Source of the DNA: Sorangium cellulosum
Lineage (GTDB): Bacteria > Myxococcota_A > Polyangia > Polyangiales > Polyangiaceae
Length of the DNA: 64,000 nucleotides
Direction of reading: 5' to 3'
Assembly: GCF_002950945.1 (NCBI RefSeq)
Contig: NZ_CP012673.1
Coordinates: forward strand, 4,277,001-4,341,000
A program made the translations under genes and the position numbers. The notes under the pieces were generated by a model. The model searched no databases. It was not told where the DNA came from and saw nothing but the letters and a program-made list of their open reading frames with translations. This document shows positions 9,668 to 18,800 of the stretch, piece by piece; position 1 is the stretch's first letter, and each line of letters starts with the position of its first letter.

Positions 9668-10987
9668 CGCGGTATGGGACCGGAGGCCGGGCTGCTGGCC
9701 TCCGGGTCATCGCTCCAGTCGACCGCGATCGAGTCTTCGCGTTTCGCGTTGCACGGGCCGTTCCACTCGACGGTGACGGAGTCGTCGTTCGGTGGCACCT
9801 CGTCGCTCCAGTCGACGGCGATGGAGTCGACGTGGGTCGGGGCGCTCGCGGGGCCGGTGCTCGCCGGGCCGGCGCTCGCGGGGACGGCGCTCGCGGGGAC
9901 GGCGCTCGCGGGGACGGTGCTCGCCGGGCCGGCGCTCGCGGGGACGGCCCTCATGGGGACCGTGCGCGGGGGGGCGCGTCTCGGACAGGCTCTCCGCGTC
10001 CGGAGCGACGGGCGACCTCGGCCCCCGCAGCGTGATCGCGCCCGCATCGAGGGGGGACACGAACCGCGACGCGTGGGGAGGCGGCTCGCCCCGCAGGAGG
10101 GCGCGCACGTCCCCGAGCATCTCGCGGGCGTCGGGGTAACGCTGGTCGCGATCGAAGGCGAGCGCGCGATCGACGACGAGGCACACGTCGTGCGGGGTGG
10201 TGGGCGATCGCCTCGCGAGCGGCGGCGCCGGCTCCTTGCCCATCTTCAGCAGGAGATCGAAATCGGTGTTCGCCTCGTGCACGTGGTGGCCGGCGAGGAG
10301 ACGGAACATCGTGGCGCCCACCGCGAACAGGTCGGCGCGCGGGTCGATGTCGCGGCCCTTCGCCTGCTCGGGCGGCATGTACGGCGTCGTGCCGAGCACG
10401 AGGCCCATCTTCGTGAGCTCGCCCTGGAGGCTCGAGTCCTGGCGGATCCGCGCGAGGCCGAAATCGAGCACCTTGATGCGCTCGCCTCGGCCGGGCTGGG
10501 CCGCGCCGGCGAGGGGCGCGCCGGCGCCGTCCTCGTGCACGACGTACAGGTTCGCGGGCTTGATGTCGCGGTGGATGATCCCCTGCGCGTGCGCCGCGGC
10601 GAGGGTGTCGAGCACCTGGGCGGTGACGTGGAGCACCTCGGCGAGCTCGAGGCCGCCGAGGCGTCGGTCGCGGTCCGCGAGCGACTCGCCCTCGAGCAGC
10701 TCCATCACCAGGAATGGCGCGCCGTCCTCGGCAACGTCGATGTCGCGGATCTCGACGGCGCCCGGGTGACGGAAGCGGTTCGCGGCCTGCGCCTCGCGCT
10801 CGAAGCGGTCGCAGATCTCCTTGGATTTCGCCGCCTGCGGGTGCAGGATCTTGAGGGCGTCGCGTCGCCCTATGCGGTGCACGCCGACATAGACGGCGGC
10901 CATGCCGCCGGCGCCGAGCAGCCGCTCCAGGGTCCACTTGTTGCGGACCGTGGTCCCCACGCGTCGTAAGGCGTTGTCGCGGCTCAT
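9664..10987 (-). CDS. Ser/Thr protein kinase, reading frame interrupted at a G7 tract
   Basis: Eukaryotic-type kinase. ATG 10987 has AAGGA at the right distance; an ATG at 11017 lacks a site. Glycine loop LLGAGGMAAVYVG, lysine in ALKILHPQ, catalytic loop HRDIKPANL, DFGLARI and PYMPPEQAKG are all intact, so it should be active. No transmembrane helix is visible. As written, the frame continues as an Arg/Pro-rich tail to a stop at 9707. At the seven-G run 9968-9974, dropping one base instead gives a tail of PASAV-type repeats and then two copies of SIAVDWSD plus one of SVTVEWN. That tail ends at a TAG that overlaps the protease stop. The repeated acidic motif strongly suggests this second frame is the real C-terminus, so the break is either a sequencing or assembly error or a true slippage site. 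Confidence 0.8.
9841..9950. repeat. 15-bp tandem repeats in the kinase tail
   Basis: About seven copies of a 15-bp unit close to GCGCTCGCGGGGACG. On the minus strand, in the restored kinase frame, each unit encodes Pro-Ala-Ser-Ala plus one variable residue, forming the linker between the kinase domain and the SIAVDWSD motifs. Because 15 is a multiple of 3, copy-number changes would lengthen or shorten the linker without breaking the frame. Confidence 0.75.
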
Positions 10988-11075
10988 GGGGTCCTTGCGC
11001 TCGGTCCTTGCGTTCATGGAAGCGGCCCGGGGGCACGCGGTCAAGCGTATGCTCCGCGCGCACCCGAGGAGAGCG

Positions 11076-11300
11076 ATGGCGGAGCCGGGCGAACAGAGCG
11101 GGCGGCGGTACACCGAGGCCGAGGTGCGGGCCATCCCGGAGCGCGCCCGCCGGCATGCGCAGGCGCGTGACGTCAGCCACGACGAGCTGGTCGCGGCGGG
11201 CGCTCGCCGGGCTGGAGCCCTGTGCCCCGGCAGCGTCGCGGAAAGGGTCGTTCGCCAGTGCCCCACGCCCGTCACCGTCGTACGCACGCAGCGACGGTGA
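11076..11300 (+). pseudogene. N-terminal remnant of a myxobacterial gene (YTEAEV / SHDELV type)
   Basis: A good ribosome site (GAGGA) precedes ATG 11076. The first 45 residues, with RRYTEAEVRAI and DVSHDELVAAG, resemble the short helical N-terminal module that I recall at the front of several myxobacterial membrane and peptidase proteins. After about residue 47 the sequence turns into Pro/Arg-rich text with no family character and stops at 11300. This looks like a gene start whose body has been lost. It is divergent from the kinase gene, 88 bp away. Confidence 0.5.
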
Positions 11301-11975
11301 TCGCGCACCTCCCGCCGAGCGCGCGGATCGTTCCTTCCCGCGCCCGACCGAGCAGCGGGCGCCGCGCTCGAACGCGGTCGTGACGGCGGGCATCTCGCTT
11401 GCAGCTCGCAGCGGGCGGCGCGCCCACGGTTCCGCGTCGCCGGCGAGGAGGACAGCACGGGAAGCCAAGGGCGAACCTGCCGCGCATGCACGCGCTGGAG
11501 GACGAGGTGCGCGCCCTCGGTCTCAGCCGTGCCGTGCTGCTCGGTATGGTCGGATCGAGCCTGGGGTCGGATGTGCTGGAGCGGACGTTTCCGGTGGCCG
11601 CCCGCCACGCGGCCCTCCCCTTGCTCGACTCCGACGGTCCCTCATCGTGCTCGACTCCGACGGTTAGGAGAAGGCGGTGTGCCGCAGCGTCCAGGGGAGC
11701 GGTGTGCCCGGCGCCGCGAGCAGCCGGCCACCGACCTGGCACGGCGGGGCATGCGCAGGCGAGGAAAAGTGTTGCGCAGGGCACAAAGTTGAGTGCGCAG
11801 GGGGCGGCGGGGGTTGCGCAGGAGGGCGCGGGGGCGGCGCAGGCGCCGAACCATGGTTGCGGACGACACGAACAGGAATGCGCAGGAGTCGGGCGATGGT
11901 AACATGGGGTACCAAATGGTTCGCGCAGGACGGGCAGGAGGGCTGAGCAGGAGAGCGCCGAGGCTGAGCAGACGC
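11301..11975. other. non-coding or decayed stretch
   Basis: No reading frame here is convincing on either strand. Between about 11750 and 11860 the word GCGCAGG recurs many times with irregular spacing. The sequence is probably gene debris between the kinase locus and the accessory patch. Confidence 0.5.
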
Positions 11976-12150
11976 TCATTTCCCGAGGACCGGTTCCAGC
12001 TCTGCCCGAGGGAGGCTCGGAACGTCGCCCTTCTTCAGGGCGAGAAGCCTCGCGATGATGGGAAGTGTATCACGGCGGCTCCTGGATGCGAGGCGGTGGC
12101 GGCCCTCGCGCCACCACGGGATACGCTGATGGATTCCAAATGCCCCGGGT
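11976..12150 (-). pseudogene. C-terminal fragment of an unidentified protein
   Basis: On the minus strand a 58-codon open stretch ends at TGA (11976-11978). It reads like a genuine protein C-terminus: a segment RDTLPIIARLLALKKGD followed by VPSLPRAELEPVLGK. No start codon precedes it and a stop lies directly upstream in the same frame, so it is a fragment. I do not recognise the family. The stretch from 12151 to 12580 holds no supported gene; at about 12320-12410 there are two imperfect copies of a segment containing CTATCTCCGG. Confidence 0.35.
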
Positions 12151-12580
12151 TGTCAGATTCGTACAGGCGCCCGCAGCGGGTGATATGCAGGGGCGGGAGC
12201 GAGCAGGGGGCCAGCACAGGGGCTGCCAGCACGACGCCGCGCCGTTTTCGACCGAATCCCGGTCGCACATCCTGCGGTGCGCTACCGGGGCCTCCGCGGC
12301 CTAGCTACCGGGGTATATGGTTACGCGGCAGGTCTATCTCCGGATATACGCTGATTCGTGGCGGAAGATCACGGCCTATCTCCGGGAACACGGAGATGGA
12401 TTGAGGAGAGATGCGGCTCATCCGCGCGGATACGAAGATGAGCAGCGCGGCTCGCGGCCTACACGCTGGACCACGGAATTGGGCCGTGTGGCACAGTTCA
12501 TTGCGACGTTGGGCAGACGGCGGAACTGCGCGGCGACGAGCGGCATTGGCTACTATGGACGCCCGACGAAGGGTACGCGC

Positions 12581-13111
12581 GTGAATCATCGAATGAAGAT
12601 CCAGCTGGTTCCGCCCGCGGAGAGATGTCGAGAGAGCTTCTTGCGTGGGCTTCGCGAATTCCGACACGAAGGCCTCCCCTGGTGGGTTGGGGGCGACCTC
12701 GAGACCGTCGAACAGGACTTCGCCGCGTTCGTGGCAAGGAAGTTGGCAGACTCGAATCGGAGAACCGAAACGTTCGTTCCCAAGACGCATCTATGGGCCG
12801 TGGCGGAAGAACAGTTCGTGGGGCGGATCTCCATTCATCACGAACTGAACGACGCACTTCGCGTCAAAGGCGGCCACATCGGCTACGACACAGTACCGTC
12901 CTTCCGATGCCGCGGAGTCGCTACGGAGATGCTGCGTCAGGCTTTGCCAGTGGCTCGCGCGCTCGGATTGACTTCAGTGCTCCTCACGTGTGACGACACG
13001 AACGCGGCCTCCATCCGCGTCATCGAAAGGAACGGAGGCTCGTTGCGGGAGACGAAGGCCCTCGATACGAACAGACCTCTGAAGCGCTACTATTGGATCT
13101 CTCTGTCATAG
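12581..13111 (+). CDS. GNAT-family N-acetyltransferase (COG3981-like)
   Basis: About 176 residues. It belongs to the predicted acetyltransferases with a HIGYDTVPSFR strand, the acetyl-CoA pyrophosphate loop (CRGVATEML, around 117-125) and the C-terminal VLLTCDDTNAASIRVIERNG block. GTG 12581 has GAAGGG upstream at good spacing; ATG 12593, four codons later, is the alternative. An upstream extension in frame to 12317 looks random. Substrate unknown; relatives include small-molecule and antibiotic acetyltransferases. Base use is visibly richer in A+T than the flanking housekeeping genes, and the gene is followed after 125 bp by an attC-like site, so I infer it is a mobile-cassette passenger. Confidence 0.85.
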   Translation: MNHRMKIQLVPPAERCRESFLRGLREFRHEGLPWWVGGDLETVEQDFAAFVARKLADSNRRTETFVPKTHLWAVAEEQFVGRISIHHELNDALRVKGGHIGYDTVPSFRCRGVATEMLRQALPVARALGLTSVLLTCDDTNAASIRVIERNGGSLRETKALDTNRPLKRYYWISLS

Positions 13112-13235
13112 TAGCCGCGTCTGCTCGGCCCGCGTCAAGGACCATCGCGGCCGCATGTTTGAAGCGTCGGACGAAGACTGGTCGCGCTACTGTGCCGCGT
13201 AGGAGCGCCTCAAGAAGGAGCGCTGAGCTGTTGCT

Positions 13236-13366
13236 GCCCAACAAGCGAGTGGAGCCGACGAAGCCCACCGTGTGGGTGACCGAAGCCTTGCGTCGGAACG
13301 GAAGGTCGTGGCACGCTGCAGCGTCGACCTCGGCGGGCTTCGCAGCTCACCCGCAGATCGTTCGGC
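13236..13366 (+). repeat. attC-like site 1 (candidate cassette recombination site)
   Basis: Begins GCCCAAC (13236-13242), continues AAGCGAGTGGAGCCGACG, and ends with CTCACCCGCAGATC then GTTCGGC (13360-13366). Order and wording follow integron attC sites: R'' box, L'' ending in AGCCGACG, variable hairpin region, L' containing CTC, R' box. R' has C where the consensus GTTRRRY wants a purine. CTCACCCGC can pair with most of GCGAGTGGAG. This is the weakest match of the three in its right end. Confidence 0.5.
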
Positions 13367-13460
13367 GGCCAAGGTACTCGTAAGTATGTTGCTTCAATGA
13401 AGTACAGGTACGTTGTCGTCGGCGTCTCGCGAGGTAGGACGGCTCCTTCAAGGTGACGAC

Positions 13461-14486
13461 ATGGATGCATGCTCCGAAGAGGTCCGAGTTCCGGTAGCGC
13501 AGGCCGTCCTCGCGGGAACCCTCCTCGCCCCTGCGGGGGCGGGCCCGCGCCCGTGTCTGCTCCTGGTCTCCGGTTCCGGGGCAAACGACCGGGACGAGAC
13601 GGTGTGCGGTCACACCCCCTTTCGGGTTATCGCTGAGTACTTTGCCGTCCGCGGGTATGTCGTCCTCCGCTGTGACGATCGCGGGGTCGGTGGCTCGACG
13701 GGTGACGCGGGTGAGCAGGACTTCGCCGGATCCGTAGCGGACGTCGTCGCTACCTGCCGGTGGCTTGCGAGCCACCCGGCCGTCGATGCGGAACGGATCG
13801 CACTCCTCGGGCACAGTGAGGGCGGGTTGATCGCCGCCGCCGCCGCGCCGCAGACCGAGGCATCGGCGGTCGTCATGCTCGCCGGGCCGGCCGTGCCGAT
13901 CGAGTGGCTCCTGCACGAGCAGGCGCGTACGCTCTCGGCGGAGGCCGGCGCGACGTCGGCTCAGATCGAGCACGAGCGTCGCATGAACGAGCAGGTGTTC
14001 GCGCTGGCCCGGTCGAGCCGGATGTCGACGGCCGTTCTGCCAGAGATCGAGAGAGTGATCCGAAAGTACCTGCGGTCGTGGCCGGACCTGCCGGCAGTCG
14101 ACGAGACGGCTATCGACGAGAACGCACGGGTAATGGCCGGAGTGGTCGGCGCGCCGGCGTATCGTTCGCTGTTGCGACAGAAGCCGGCCGAGATCCTCGG
14201 CCGGCTCGATCGACGGTTGCTCGCCGTATACGGCGGCAAGGACGTCCAGGTGCCGGGGGCGGCCAACGCGGATGCGTGTCGCCGGATAACAACTGACCAC
14301 CGGCACGCCACCGTGCGGCTGTTTCCCGACCACAACCACCTCTTCCAGCGGGCGGGGACCGGCTCGATCTCGGAGTACGAAGTGCTGCCGCCGGGGCCCG
14401 ACACAGAGGTGCTGCGGGAGGTTGCCGATTGGCTGTCAACGGTCGATCGGTTCGACAGGGCGGCCTCGTGCGCGACGCAGGGTTGA
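13461..14486 (+). CDS. alpha/beta hydrolase (serine esterase-like)
   Basis: A 341-residue cytosolic hydrolase without signal peptide. ATG 13461 follows AAGGTG. The fold is marked by LLVSGSGANDRDE (oxyanion-hole strand), the nucleophile elbow GHSEGG near residue 119, the acid in YGGKDVQVP, and the catalytic His in DHNHLF. This arrangement matches the lysophospholipase/dipeptidyl-peptidase-like hydrolases annotated for many bacteria; the substrate is unknown. It is preceded by attC-like site 1 and followed 36 bp after its stop by attC-like site 2, all in the same orientation, as in an integron cassette. Codon use is less extreme than that of chromosomal neighbours. Confidence 0.87.
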   Translation: MDACSEEVRVPVAQAVLAGTLLAPAGAGPRPCLLLVSGSGANDRDETVCGHTPFRVIAEYFAVRGYVVLRCDDRGVGGSTGDAGEQDFAGSVADVVATCRWLASHPAVDAERIALLGHSEGGLIAAAAAPQTEASAVVMLAGPAVPIEWLLHEQARTLSAEAGATSAQIEHERRMNEQVFALARSSRMSTAVLPEIERVIRKYLRSWPDLPAVDETAIDENARVMAGVVGAPAYRSLLRQKPAEILGRLDRRLLAVYGGKDVQVPGAANADACRRITTDHRHATVRLFPDHNHLFQRAGTGSISEYEVLPPGPDTEVLREVADWLSTVDRFDRAASCATQG

Positions 14487-14522
14487 CAGCCGAGGAGTGC
14501 CTCCGCCCCTCATGGTGCCGCC

Positions 14523-14627
14523 GCCGAACGAAACGTTGCAACCGACGGAGCTGCGCGCCGCTCCAGCCGCGGGCACACCTCCAGCCTCGCGGCTCCGCGG
14601 CTCCGCGGCTGAACTCTGGCGTTGGGC
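14523..14627 (+). repeat. attC-like site 2
   Basis: Starts GCCGAAC (14523-14529), then AAACGTTGCAACCGACGG. It ends GCGGCTGAACTCTGGC followed by GTTGGGC (14621-14627), which fits the R' consensus GTTRRRY. The block GCGGCTGAACTC-nn-GCGTTGGGC is very close to the 3' half of classical aadA-type attC sites, and the centre is a Cys/Gly-codon-like run that can fold into stems. Total about 105 bp, within the normal attC range. It lies just downstream of the hydrolase stop. Confidence 0.65.
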
Positions 14628-14665
14628 CGGCGGGCGTTGTGCCAAGGTGGGTCCGGTATTTGCCG

Positions 14666-14917
14666 TCAAACGGTGGGCACAGTGCCCCCGTCGATCAGGT
14701 ACTCGCTCCCATGGATGGACGTCGCCCTTTCGGAGGCTAGGAACGCGACGAGCTCCGCGACCTCTTCGGGCCATGCGGGACGCCCGATGGGGATACCACC
14801 GAGCGCGTTCATGATGCCCTGCCGGGCCGTGTCGTCATCTGTACCGGCGTGGTCGGCACGGCGCTTCACCAGAGCGTCGGCTGCCGTCGTGCGGATCCAT
14901 CCCGGGGCGATCGAGCC
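14666..14917 (-). pseudogene. C-terminal fragment of a short-chain dehydrogenase/reductase
   Basis: On the minus strand about 83 codons spell a typical SDR C-terminus: SIAPGWIRTT (the post-catalytic loop), GIPIGRPAWPEEVAELV, and the final GSEYLIDGGTVPTV at a TGA (14666-14668). The Rossmann and Tyr-x3-Lys parts are absent, and the identity stops abruptly just before SIAPGW (about 14915). It is therefore a 5'-truncated remnant, and it points against the direction of the cassette genes around it. Confidence 0.75.
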
Positions 14918-15205
14918 GCATCGAGGCTCATCAGTACCATCAAGAACCACAATGAGTACCTGAGGCTGCGGTACGATTGGAAAGACGTGTTGCCGATGGT
15001 TCAGCCGCTTGATCGCGCTCATCCTGCCCTCGCCAAAGGCGGCCCTCCTCTTGAATACCCTTGGGAAGCAGGGACTGAGATGGGCCTCCCTGCGACGCAC
15101 ATTACCATCGTGAAGCAGTTTTCCGATCCTCTTGACCCGAAGGGTCCGAAGTTGCTCCGGTTCGCCCGTGAGCTCAGCAATCGGTTTGACGAACTCTTCC
15201 CGTAG
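14918..15205 (+). pseudogene. cassette ORF fragment without a clear start
   Basis: An open frame that looks coding, with segments such as NEYLRLRYDWKDVLP, YPWEAGTEMGLPATH and PKLLRFARELSNRFDEL. It ends at TAG 15203-15205, only 3 bp before attC-like site 3, which is exactly where a cassette ORF should end. No credible start is in frame: the nearest GTG upstream (14849) lies inside the antisense SDR remnant. Its 5' end seems to have been replaced by the SDR fragment. Family not recognised. Confidence 0.5.
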
Positions 15206-15208
15206 CCT

Positions 15209-15295
15209 GCCGGACAAGCCGTTGCTGACCGACGGTCCGGGCAGCCTCGCTTCGCTCGGCAGCCCGGCCCGCGGCAGAACGGCAAGACGTTGGGC
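15209..15295 (+). repeat. attC-like site 3
   Basis: GCCGGAC (15209-15215, a degenerate R'') is followed by AAGCCGTTGCTGACCGACGG. A central hairpin CCGGGC-A-GCC / GGC-A-GCCCGG has a TCGCTTCGCTC loop. The right end is GCGGCAGAACGGCAAGAC and GTTGGGC (15289-15295). Length 87 bp. Layout, orientation and position right behind an ORF stop match integron attC sites. Downstream, 15296-15580 holds nothing I can identify. Confidence 0.6.
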
Positions 15296-15580
15296 CGGCG
15301 GGACGTCGGCACTCCAGACTCGCGGTCGACCCGGCACTGTTGCAAGGCTCCTGTCGCGCGCGCGGCGTTCCCGGCTCCCATCGCGGTCCGGGGGGAGGAT
15401 GCGCCGCGCCGGAGCGGCGGGGCGGCTCGGAGGAGCTCCGCCCACATCGCGGTGCCCTTCCCATGCGTCGCTACGGGCGACCCGCCGCTGCGAGAGTACC
15501 CCCAGCATGGCGTTGAGCGACCGGAGCGCGGCGGGCGGTCAGGGCACCATCGTCCGTCAGGCTCACTTTCAGGACTCCCA

Positions 15581-15815
15581 TCACCGCTTGACGCCTGACG
15601 CGCTCCGATTCGCCTCCGCGAAGATGACGGAGGGGACGTGCTCGACCTCTGGGCCGTCGTAGAAGCGCGGCTCTGCGTCGGTCCTGCGGTACACCTGGAG
15701 CATGTTAACAGACTCGCCCGACGCGAGCTCGGCCACGACTTGAATGGCGTCGACGTCCTCCGAGGCACTGGCACGCTCGCTTCTGCCTTGCGTGATCCGG
15801 CCGGCTCGTCCTAGC
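15581..15815 (-). pseudogene. possible gene fragment
   Basis: A minus-strand open stretch ending at TGA 15581-15583 reads plausibly as protein, with EDVDAIQVVAELASGESVNM and EVEHVPSVIFAEANRS. A TAA lies directly upstream in frame and there is no ribosome site, so if it is coding it is a remnant. Family not recognised. Confidence 0.3.
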
Positions 15816-15890
15816 CTTTAGGGCGAGGGGGGCGGCGACGTCCGGAAGCGTTTGCGTCGACAAGCCACCTTCGGGAACAGGGAGATTGAA

Positions 15891-18800
15891 ATGTCGCCTC
15901 TCAGGTATCGAATGAGCGCGAAGACACGGGCCGTGGTTTCGTTGTCCGCCGCGATCGGCTTCACCCTTTCGGGGTGCAGCGCCGGCGCAGGCGACGAAGA
16001 TCCCGCGGGTCAGGGAGACGAGCTTATTGCCGTCGCGGAGCAGGCCGCGGCGGCGGACGGTCAGGTATGCCTCACCATCCAGCGTGACGGCCACGGCAGC
16101 GTGCCCGACGCGACGATCTGGCAGAATGCGCCCGGTTGGGTCGACGGGGCCGCTGCCACGGTGCTCACCGGGACGAGCTCGGCGGGACCGCGCCGCGCGG
16201 TGCTCCAGCTCGGGCTCACGAGCATCCCCCAGGGGGCGACCGTCACGTCGGCGAGCCTGTCGGTCTTCGGGCTTTACAAATCGACGGAAGCGGCGGTGAA
16301 CGTCCATCCGCTGACGGCGCCCTGGACCGAGGCGACGGCCACGTGGAATTCGCTCGGCAGCGCCTTCGACGGGACACCCGTCGGCAGCTTCGCCGTCCCC
16401 CCAGCCAGCCCCGGCTTCCGCGCGGTGGACGTCCTGGGCCTGGTCCAGGCCTGGATCGACGGGGCGATCCCCAACCACGGCCTCGTGCTCGACGAAATCT
16501 CGCCGCTCAGCAGCACGAGCTTCCGGAGCAGCGAGTCGCCGTATCCGACGGAGCGGCCGAAGCTCGACGTCTGCTACGTGACCTGCGACGACGGCATACA
16601 GAACGGCGAGGAGCAGGGCGTGGATTGCGGCGGACCGAAGTGCGCGCCGTGCTGCATCCCAGCTCCAGAGGTGTGCGACGGCCTCGACAACGATTGTGAT
16701 GGCCAGCTCGACGAGGACGACCCCGGCGGCGGCGCGGCGTGCGCGACGGGGCAGGAGGGTGCTTGCTCGGCTGGCACGACGGTGTGCTCGGGTGGCCAGG
16801 TCCTCTGCACGGCGACGACGCCGGCAGCGCCGGAGACCTGCAACGGCGTCGACGACAACTGCGACGGCGTGGTCGACAACAGCCTTCCGGGCTGCGCCAC
16901 CGCCCAGCTCGCCCCGGTCACTCTGGTAGGAGGCGATTCCCACTCCCTGGCGCTGCGCTCTGATGGCACCGTGTGGACCTGGGGAGGCAACGGGGTCGGC
17001 CAGCTCGGGGATGGCACCACCTCGCTGCCGCGCACCACGCCGCAGAAGGTCCACGGCATGACGAGCGTGACCGCCGTCGCGGCGGGCGCCTTCCATTCGC
17101 TGGCGGCTCGCTCGGATGGTACCGTCTGGGCCTGGGGAGAAAACCAGTTCGGCCAGCTCGGGGATGGATCCACCGTGCCGGTCCGCACGACGCCGGTGCA
17201 GGTCGCCACCCTGACGAACGTGACCGGCGTCGCGGCGGGTTTCGGCCATTCATTGGCGATACGCTCGGATGGCACTGTGTGGGCGTGGGGATTCAACTGG
17301 GCCGGCCAGCTCGGGGATGGGACCACCACGGATCGCACTACACCGGCGCAGGTGTCGGGGCTGACGGGCGTGATCGCCGTCGATGCGGGCCACTCCTATT
17401 CGCTGGCGGTACGCTCGGACGGCACGGTCTGGGCGTGGGGATTCAACTGGGCCGGCCAGCTCGGGGATGGGACCACCACGGAGCGCGCCACGCCGGTGCA
17501 GGTATCCGGACTGACGGGCGTGACCGCCGTCGCGGCGGGCGCCCACCATGCACTGGCAGTCCGCTCGGACGGGACCGTCTGGGCCTGGGGTTATAACGGC
17601 GATGGGCAGCTCGGGGATGGGACCACGACGGATCGCACCACGCCGGTGCAGGTGTCCGGGCTGACGAGCGTGACACGCCTTGCTGCGGGCGACCTCCACT
17701 CGCTGGCGATCCGCGCGGACGGCACGGTCTGGGCCTGGGGAGACGACCTCAGCTTCCAGCTCGGGGATGGGACCACGACGGATCACACCACGCCGGTGCA
17801 GGTATCCGCGCTGACGGGCGTGACACGCATCGCGGCGGGCGCGCGCTGCTCGCTGGCATTCCGCTCGGACAATACCGTCTGGGCCTGGGGACACAACGCC
17901 CGCGGCCAGCTCGGGGATGGCTCTCACGGGACAGTGCGCTTCACGCCGGTCCAGACGGGTGGACAAGCCATGTGCGCCAAGACAACGTATTTGCCGGCCG
18001 AGGGCTGGGCCTGCCCCGCATCCAAGGTCGTCGTGGCGGGAGGCAGGAGCCATTCTCTCGCGGTGCGTTCGGACGGGACCGTCTGGGCGTGGGGAGGCAA
18101 CGTTCACGGCCAGCTCGGGGATGGCTCCGACCCATGGTGGTTGCACATGACGCCGATGCAGGTCCCGGGGCTGACGAGCGGCAGCACCGTTGCGGCGGGC
18201 GACTACCATTCTCTCGCGGTGCGTTCGGACGGGACCGTCTGGGCGTGGGGACACAACATCTTCGGGCAGCTCGGAGATGGCACCACGACCGACCGCACGA
18301 CGCCGGTCCAGGTCTCCGGCATGACGGGTGTGACCGCCGTCGCGGCGGGCGCCTACCATTCTCTGGCCGTGCGTCTGGATGGGACCGTCTGGGCCTGGGG
18401 AAACAACTCCAGCGGTCGGCTCGGGGATGGCACCTCCTGGGAGCGCATGACCCCGGTGCAGGTCTACAACATGACGAACGTGACCGCCGCCGCGGCAGGT
18501 TCCGCCCATTCACTGGCAATCCTCTCGGACGGCACCGTCCGGGCGTGGGGATACAACGTCGCCGGGCAGCTCGGCGATGGCACCACGAACGAGCGGTGGT
18601 GGCCGGTCCAGGTCTCCGGCCTGACGGACGTGATCGCTGTCGCGGCGGGCTCCGCCCATTCCCTGGCGCTCCGCTCGGACGGGACCGTCTGGGCCTGGGG
18701 ATTCAACGGCGATGGCCAGCTCGGGGATGGCACCACCACGAACCGCACCACACCCGTGCAGGTCGCCGGCCTGACGAATGTGACCGCCATCGACACGTCC

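Noticed and set aside
12508..12514. GTTGGGC as the R' end of a fourth attC site before the GNAT gene
   Set aside because: The preceding sequence lacks an R'' box and the L''/L' words; only the terminal heptamer matches. It stays a weak possibility.
12317..12580. N-terminal extension of the GNAT gene
   Set aside because: The extra 88 residues have no family match and contain direct-repeat text; a ribosome site lies right before GTG 12581.
15512..15518. GTTGAGC as another attC end
   Set aside because: It fits GTTRRRY by chance, but no L' block or upstream partner is visible.
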